Below are positions 59,501 through 64,000 of a DNA stretch of 64,000 nt, in pieces. A program made the translations under genes and the position numbers. The stretch comes from Cladorrhinum sp. PSN259 (taxonomy: Eukaryota; Ascomycota; Sordariomycetes; Sordariales; Podosporaceae), in assembly GCA_033725935.1 (NCBI GenBank), contig MU867099.1, positions 129,981-193,980 of the forward strand. The letters are read 5' to 3'. The notes below the pieces were generated by a model, which ran no database searches, was not told the origin of the DNA, and saw nothing but the letters and a program-made list of their open reading frames with translations. Each line of letters starts with the position of its first letter. Within the stretch, counting starts at the first letter, position 1.

Positions 59501-60893
59501 CCCATTTGATGGTGGTTCCTGGGCTGCTTCGATGCGTACCCAATCACCAGAGAAGCAACCTATCCTGGGCAAATCCCTTATGTCCACGTAAATGCGAGCT
59601 TCTTCGTCATCTTCAGTGACAGGCTTCGGGTGCAGGACGTCAGGCGGGATTGGCTGGACCAAGCCTTGCGCCTTGAAGAGTCGTCCCCGCGGCCTGTCGG
59701 GTCTGGCCGTGGTGGCGGTGAAGCTGGAAAACACAGATACGGCGCTGCTCATCGCACTTGCCTTCCGGTTCCTGCCCCCAACGGTTGTAGGCGTACCAAT
59801 TCCACTAGTGATAGCTGATGTAAGGGTTGGTGCATGGAGGGAGATCATGTCCTCCATTGAATCGTCGGATAACGCATCCTCTTCCTCCTCTTCATCGGCC
59901 TCCTCACCATCCGTGTCCTCTGTCTCGTCGGCCGGGGCATCGGTTCGAGCGCGCTCCTCAGTTGCGGAGTAGAACTGATCATTGGCAGTATCTTCATCAT
60001 CCTCAGCAGTGCCATTGATTCGAGTTTGTGGTATGGGTGCCCCGGAACGGTTGTGCTTGGAATGTATGCGCCCGCGCGACACGATGATCTTAGTGGTTGG
60101 CGCAAGGATGCCCTGGGAGACAGGTTCGCAAAGTGTGATCTTGCCAGGATTTGGTGGGACATGCGTGACGGCATGAGGAGGAAGAGGTAGCGGGAACAGA
60201 TCGCCCGTATGAACCACCTTCAAGTTGCCGAGAGCAGTTCGCAGAGCAGCCGTCAAGCGGTCTTCAGGGGTCGAACCTCCAGGTGTGTTCCCATTGCCAT
60301 TGGTGGGATGCTCCTGAAAGAATGTACCCTCTCCGCTTTCCAATCTCTTCGCCAGCTCACCTTCAACGCTCACGAACACAGTATCCAGGGCAATGGCAGT
60401 AACATCGAGAATCAGAATTTCGATTCCGCTCCTGCTGTGGCTCGAAAGTCGTGAGGGCGCTACCTGCTTGAGGTTCAGGGCAAAGGATTGCAACGCTAGA
60501 GATTTGGGCGAGAACTGCACGGTATTCGGGGCGAGAGCGGAGGACTTGGTAACGGGGACTATGGACCAATTGGTGGTCTCGGGGGTATGGTTTGGAGCCC
60601 AAGGGGCAATCGCAACATGGACGAAGCTTGGAGGAGGTGAGGCTTGGCCATCTTCATCGGAAACTGTTGCGCATAAGGAATTAGCACTTTGAGGGCTCCT
60701 ACAATGGTAGGGTCAACCAACAATCCTGCAAGTGTGGGAGGAGCTCTGCATATAAGTCTTCGGACACTATGCCGACATCACTCTTGACATGGTCATCCAA
60801 CACCAGACGCGCTGCGATGGCCGGCTTATCCTGTCTGCGCCTCCGCACCCGCCTCCTCTTGGGCAAAGATACACTTGTGCCCGGAACTGCCAT
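56508..60893 (-). CDS. pex6: Pex6, peroxisomal AAA+ ATPase
   Basis: With Pex1 it forms the double-ring motor that extracts ubiquitinated Pex5 from the peroxisome membrane. Exons 60893-60722, 60663-57270 and 57204-56508, 1420 residues. N-terminal domains (1 to about 640) include an acidic insert (EEADEEEEEDALSDD). The D1 ring is degenerate: the Walker A position reads LLVSTQRSIGKAF, as in other Pex6 proteins. D2 is intact: GPPGTGKT (1039-1046), VFFDELDSVAP, second region of homology [20 protein letters not shown]. The C-terminal exon carries the conserved AERLPFTYTGADFYALCSDAMLKA and ends in a Gly/Lys tail (GKGKGKGKE). The first intron (60721-60664) uses a weak GTTGGT donor but is needed to keep the frame. 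Tail and acidic insert are likely disordered. Confidence 0.95.
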
Positions 60894-61460
60894 GCTGTGA
60901 TCGAATTCGAGAAGTTCTAGGAAGTGTGGTAAATTAAAGTGCCGTTGGTCGCGTGGGATCGTGCAAGGAGCTCGGGGGGTGTGTGGGTAAGATCAAGAAA
61001 GGTACATAGGTATAAGATGTCACCCATGCATTCCCTCCCGTCCACAGCTCGGTCGAGATTATAATTTGTAACTCGAGAAAAAAACACAACAATGGCTTGA
61101 AAACAGATTCAACGTTCCAATTGGATCCAGACAACATGGGCAGGTTGCGAAGCTGGTCGGCGCAAAGTAACTGGCTACTCCTCTCTAACTTAGACCCGCC
61201 ATTGTTGCTGGGTCCAGCTGTCTGCAGATGGCTTCGGCTTCACTTTCGCCTCGGCAGATCGCGTTGCTGGCACCCAGGCGCGGGTCCTCTTACCCACAGA
61301 GGGGCCAGGGGGCAACCCTAACCCTAGTATAAAATTTCACATGCTTCTTGAAGCTCCTTATCTCGACTCTCATATTTATCCCGAACCCTAACACTCTTGT
61401 TTCTAAATGTGGCCTTGTATCCTATGCTATGATTACATCGTATACTAGATTCTATAAATA
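60894..61460. other. Intergenic, pex6 promoter side
   Basis: 567 bp between the pex6 start and the lipase stop codon. It contains two telomere-like CCCTAA units near 61315-61327 but no array. No gene recognised. Confidence 0.45.
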
Positions 61461-63623
61461 TTATGTTGATAAGTCCTCACTGCTACTCGATTGCAGCTCC
61501 TCATCTTGCACTTCCTCGTCGGCCTTCCTCGGCTTCCACTCAGCAACATCCTCACACCCCTTCGGCACCCGACATCCATCCCTCACATCACAGGTTTTCC
61601 ACAACACCTCCTTAACCTCATCAAACACCTGCTCCACAGCATCCATTGCCCAAATCACGTCCAAGTGCTCATACTCGGGAATAACCTTGCTATGCACCAC
61701 TTGGACATGCGGCTCCCTCCCCCTTTCAAACCGTCTCAACAACTTTCCACCGTCAACCAAATCATCATTCCCAGCAACCCACAATGCAAAAGGAGGCGCC
61801 CGCTCGTCGTACCAAGCCTTGGAACCTCTAGACTTCTTTCCTTTACTACTCCTCCTCTCCGCCTCCGCGCCCCTTTCTTCCTCCTGAACCCCTTCCTCAC
61901 CATGCATATCCCGTTCCACCTTCGTCAAGACATTTTCCTCCTCTTGTTGTTGTTGCTGCTGCTGCCTCTGCCGTTCTTCATCTTCCCTTTCTTCAGCCCT
62001 CCACTCCTCCTTCGTAGCTAAAATACACTTGTGTTTAGCAAAACACTCCCTACCCAGCCACCATCTCATCGACTCGGACGAGACATATACCGGTGCAAAC
62101 TGAAACATTCTGTCCCTCAGACCCCTATCCCATCGCGTGTCACTCCAGTTAAACAGGAACCAGAATACTTTGTACCCTAACCATCCATAAATCTTCGGAT
62201 CCAAACTGCTGTGCATTTTCATCATGAATGGGATAAAAGCGTGAATCCCGAACATTAACCTGAACATGGCGGGGGAGATAACTCTCATGAACTTGAAATA
62301 CATCTTTCCAATCAAGGGTCCGGCATACGCTGCTGGCGCTAGTGCACAAAAGACTGTAAGTTTCTCTCCAAGATCTGGTCGTTGTTCCTTGGCGAGTGCT
62401 ACAAGCGCTTGGGTGGTTCCTTGGGAGTGGCAGATGAGTCCAATCTTCTCGAACCCTGTTTCGTATAGTACTCGCGAAGTTAACGCCGGCAGGTCAAACA
62501 CGCCCATTTGCCGAATATTCCACGCCCACATGCGAGGATCGGCATACGAGAGCAAAGTGTGTTTAGGCGCGAATCCGCACCTGTTGTTGCCGAGCCAGAC
62601 GTCGTAGCCGGCTTTGCAGAGGTAGAATGCAAGCGAGGCGTCGTCGTTTGTGCAATAAGCCCCCGAGGACTGGAGAAGACCGTGGATGAGAAGCACTGGA
62701 AATTTTGGTTTAGGTGAAGATGCATTGAGCTCAGCTTTGGGGGTCGATCGTTGGCGAGGAGAAGTAAATGTTTCTGGGCCTCGATGGGTTCTGAGTTCTT
62801 CGGGAACTGGCGCATAGTCCTTGGGGTCGTAGACGTGCCAGAGGTCGATGAGAAAGCCGTCTTCAGTCTGGACTTGGAATTCTTCGATGTTCAAACCGAC
62901 GCGGCGGGCGTAGTACGCTGGATCGCAGACGATGGGGTCCGGCCCGCCTTCTGTTGCGGTGAAGCCATCTTCGTCGGCGGAAACTTTTCCTTGCTTCTCC
63001 TTCCATTCTCTTGCTTGCTTCTCCCTAATTTCTTTGAGTCGCAACTCTTCCGAATAAAATGGTCGGCTAAGGTCGGGGTCCCTGAATGTTAGCTTCAGCC
63101 ACATCCCCTGAAGGGATGGGAGAATGCTGGTGAAGAGCGCCCCCAAAACGATAACTCCAAGGAAGGCCAGGCTTAGAAAGAACGAAGATATTTGAAATAT
63201 AACGCATTGAATGTTTCGAAGAAGGGATGGAGGACCGTAGAGCGGTAATGGCGGGAATAACGGATTGGTGTGGAAAGGCGGCATAGACCGCTTAAGGCTG
63301 CCTTCAGTCGACTTTCGCGATGATCCATCGCGTCTCTCTGCGTCTTTCTCCTTTTGTTCGTCGTGGTGCCCCGTCAATACTTCTTCCCGTAGCGCATTAA
63401 GCTTGTGAGCCTCCTCGAGTGGAACGGTAGGCAATCTGTTTCCGTCCGAGGTGACCACCACTGGGTCGTATGGTGTGACAAAGTCCGCCTTTACCGCAAT
63501 GTCATGACACTCTTCATCTTCGGGGTGTGAATAGGATAGCTTTTCTGACTGGTGTGCGAACTCAATGATTGTTTCTTCTGGTGATGGGCTGTCATCCCCG
63601 GGGAGAACTTCCTGGTGGCCCAT
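61461..63623 (-). CDS. Acid-lipase-type steryl ester hydrolase, membrane-anchored
   Basis: Alpha/beta hydrolase of the Yeh1/Yeh2/Tgl1 group, which hydrolyses steryl esters and triacylglycerol at lipid droplets or plasma membrane. A single uninterrupted frame of 720 residues; yeast members are 540-580, the excess lying in N- and C-terminal charged extensions. A hydrophobic segment at about 140-165 (FFLSLAFLGVIVLGALF) would anchor it. The lipase core starts at YYARRVGLNIEEFQVQTEDGFLIDLWHV. Oxyanion strand VLLIHGLLQSSG; nucleophile S400 in CHSQGTTQ; acid near D620/D621 (GNDD); His653 (EYEHLDVIWA). A charged Gln-rich insert (RQRQQQQQQQEEE) interrupts the cap-to-acid region at about 535-600. Start 63623: ATG with good context; a stop lies upstream. 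Substrate and location inferred from the family. Confidence 0.9.
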   Translation of the reverse strand: MGHQEVLPGDDSPSPEETIIEFAHQSEKLSYSHPEDEECHDIAVKADFVTPYDPVVVTSDGNRLPTVPLEEAHKLNALREEVLTGHHDEQKEKDAERRDGSSRKSTEGSLKRSMPPFHTNPLFPPLPLYGPPSLLRNIQCVIFQISSFFLSLAFLGVIVLGALFTSILPSLQGMWLKLTFRDPDLSRPFYSEELRLKEIREKQAREWKEKQGKVSADEDGFTATEGGPDPIVCDPAYYARRVGLNIEEFQVQTEDGFLIDLWHVYDPKDYAPVPEELRTHRGPETFTSPRQRSTPKAELNASSPKPKFPVLLIHGLLQSSGAYCTNDDASLAFYLCKAGYDVWLGNNRCGFAPKHTLLSYADPRMWAWNIRQMGVFDLPALTSRVLYETGFEKIGLICHSQGTTQALVALAKEQRPDLGEKLTVFCALAPAAYAGPLIGKMYFKFMRVISPAMFRLMFGIHAFIPFMMKMHSSLDPKIYGWLGYKVFWFLFNWSDTRWDRGLRDRMFQFAPVYVSSESMRWWLGRECFAKHKCILATKEEWRAEEREDEERQRQQQQQQQEEENVLTKVERDMHGEEGVQEEERGAEAERRSSKGKKSRGSKAWYDERAPPFALWVAGNDDLVDGGKLLRRFERGREPHVQVVHSKVIPEYEHLDVIWAMDAVEQVFDEVKEVLWKTCDVRDGCRVPKGCEDVAEWKPRKADEEVQDEELQSSSSEDLST

Positions 63624-64000
63624 TTCATCTGGTGGTATGAAAGTGAGTGAGTAGATAGATGGAAACGGTGAGGGGCTTGTAAGATTACAAAATCACAATT
63701 AGAATCTATTAGAATCATGCAACGCTTTACTTGAGTATTTAGAAGAAGTTTTGGAAATGAAGATGTTGTCGCGTTACACACAAGGGTTATACCTTGGATG
63801 TTGCATATTCCCGTCCCAGACGTCATCACGGGTGGCGGTCTAAGGAATGGGACGATTTGACTAATTCCCAGATAAGAAAGTGACGATGGGGGATCTCAAG
63901 CCACTTTCGCAATGCTATTGGTCCCAAATTCGATAGAACAATGGAAAGCCATTCTTTTAGCGGAAATGAATTGCGTAGTGAAGTAAAATTTATTAGATGG
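63624..64000. other. Intergenic to right edge
   Basis: Upstream region of the lipase gene. No gene seen in 377 bp. Confidence 0.4.

Noticed and set aside
61313..61328. Telomeric repeat array
   Set aside because: Only two CCCTAA units, and the (CCTAA)3 near 18490 has a different unit. Both too short to be a telomere or interstitial array.

Overview
The window is nuclear DNA of a filamentous ascomycete (Pezizomycotina). The protein families and the spacing suggest a Sordariomycete, probably Sordariales, but the genus cannot be fixed from sequence alone. The evidence is a Zn2Cys6 regulator, a CRH-type cell wall transglycosylase with a GPI tail, an LSD1 homologue carrying an HMG box, short introns of mostly 54-80 bp with GT...AG borders and CTAAC-like branch sites, C-ending codons in the highly expressed genes, and many simple-sequence and homopolymer tracts between genes. 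Exon borders were set by hand. For every complete multi-exon gene the exon lengths sum to a multiple of three.

Layout, left to right. 1-4 kb: a truncated Zn2Cys6 factor (-) and a THOC3/Tex1 WD40 protein (-). 4.7-8.1 kb: RIC1 (+), divergent from tex1. 8.7-9.0 kb: a relic of a glutathione transferase gene. 9.5-10.9 kb: a GPI-anchored GH16 CRH enzyme (+). 12.2-15.3 kb: DNA topoisomerase I (-), divergent from the mitochondrial ATP synthase gamma subunit (+, 16.2-17.4 kb). 18.6-22.2 kb: an LSD1/KDM1 demethylase (-). 23.2-25.6 kb: Vps33 (-). 26.4-27.0 kb: a UBE2W-like E2 (-). 29.0-30.7 kb: a CaMK-type kinase (+). 33.2-34.4 kb: a protein of unknown function (-). 34.4-39.4 kb: a long stretch with no recognisable gene. 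39.4-43.6 kb: a full ABCB (MDR-type) transporter (+). 44.2-45.4 kb: a divergent short-chain dehydrogenase (+). 45.9-46.5 kb: cytidine deaminase (+). 47.0-49.0 kb: a FYVE-RING protein (-). 49-52.3 kb: gene-free and rich in simple repeats. 52.3-52.7 kb: a small GPI protein (-). 55.0-56.0 kb: an SH3BGR-like thioredoxin-fold protein (+). 56.5-60.9 kb: Pex6 (-). 61.5-63.6 kb: a steryl-ester-hydrolase-like lipase (-).

This is mostly a housekeeping neighbourhood: mRNA export, Golgi and vacuole trafficking, chromatin, respiration, peroxisomes, lipid droplets and cell wall. I see no secondary-metabolite cluster, no intact transposon, no rRNA, no convincing tRNA and no CRISPR. Several genes touch endomembrane traffic (RIC1 for the Golgi, Vps33 and the FYVE-RING protein for endosome and vacuole), but nothing shows they are co-regulated.

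The points most worth a second look are the FYVE-UBZ-like-RING domain combination, the SDR protein that has lost its catalytic lysine and also seems to use a GC-AG intron, the repeated acidic Pro-Leu motif in the topoisomerase I N-terminus, the roughly 50-residue charged insertion in NBD1 of the ABC transporter, the GST relic, and two almost identical T-run/G-run tracts 19 kb apart. I did not find a clearly new multi-gene system.
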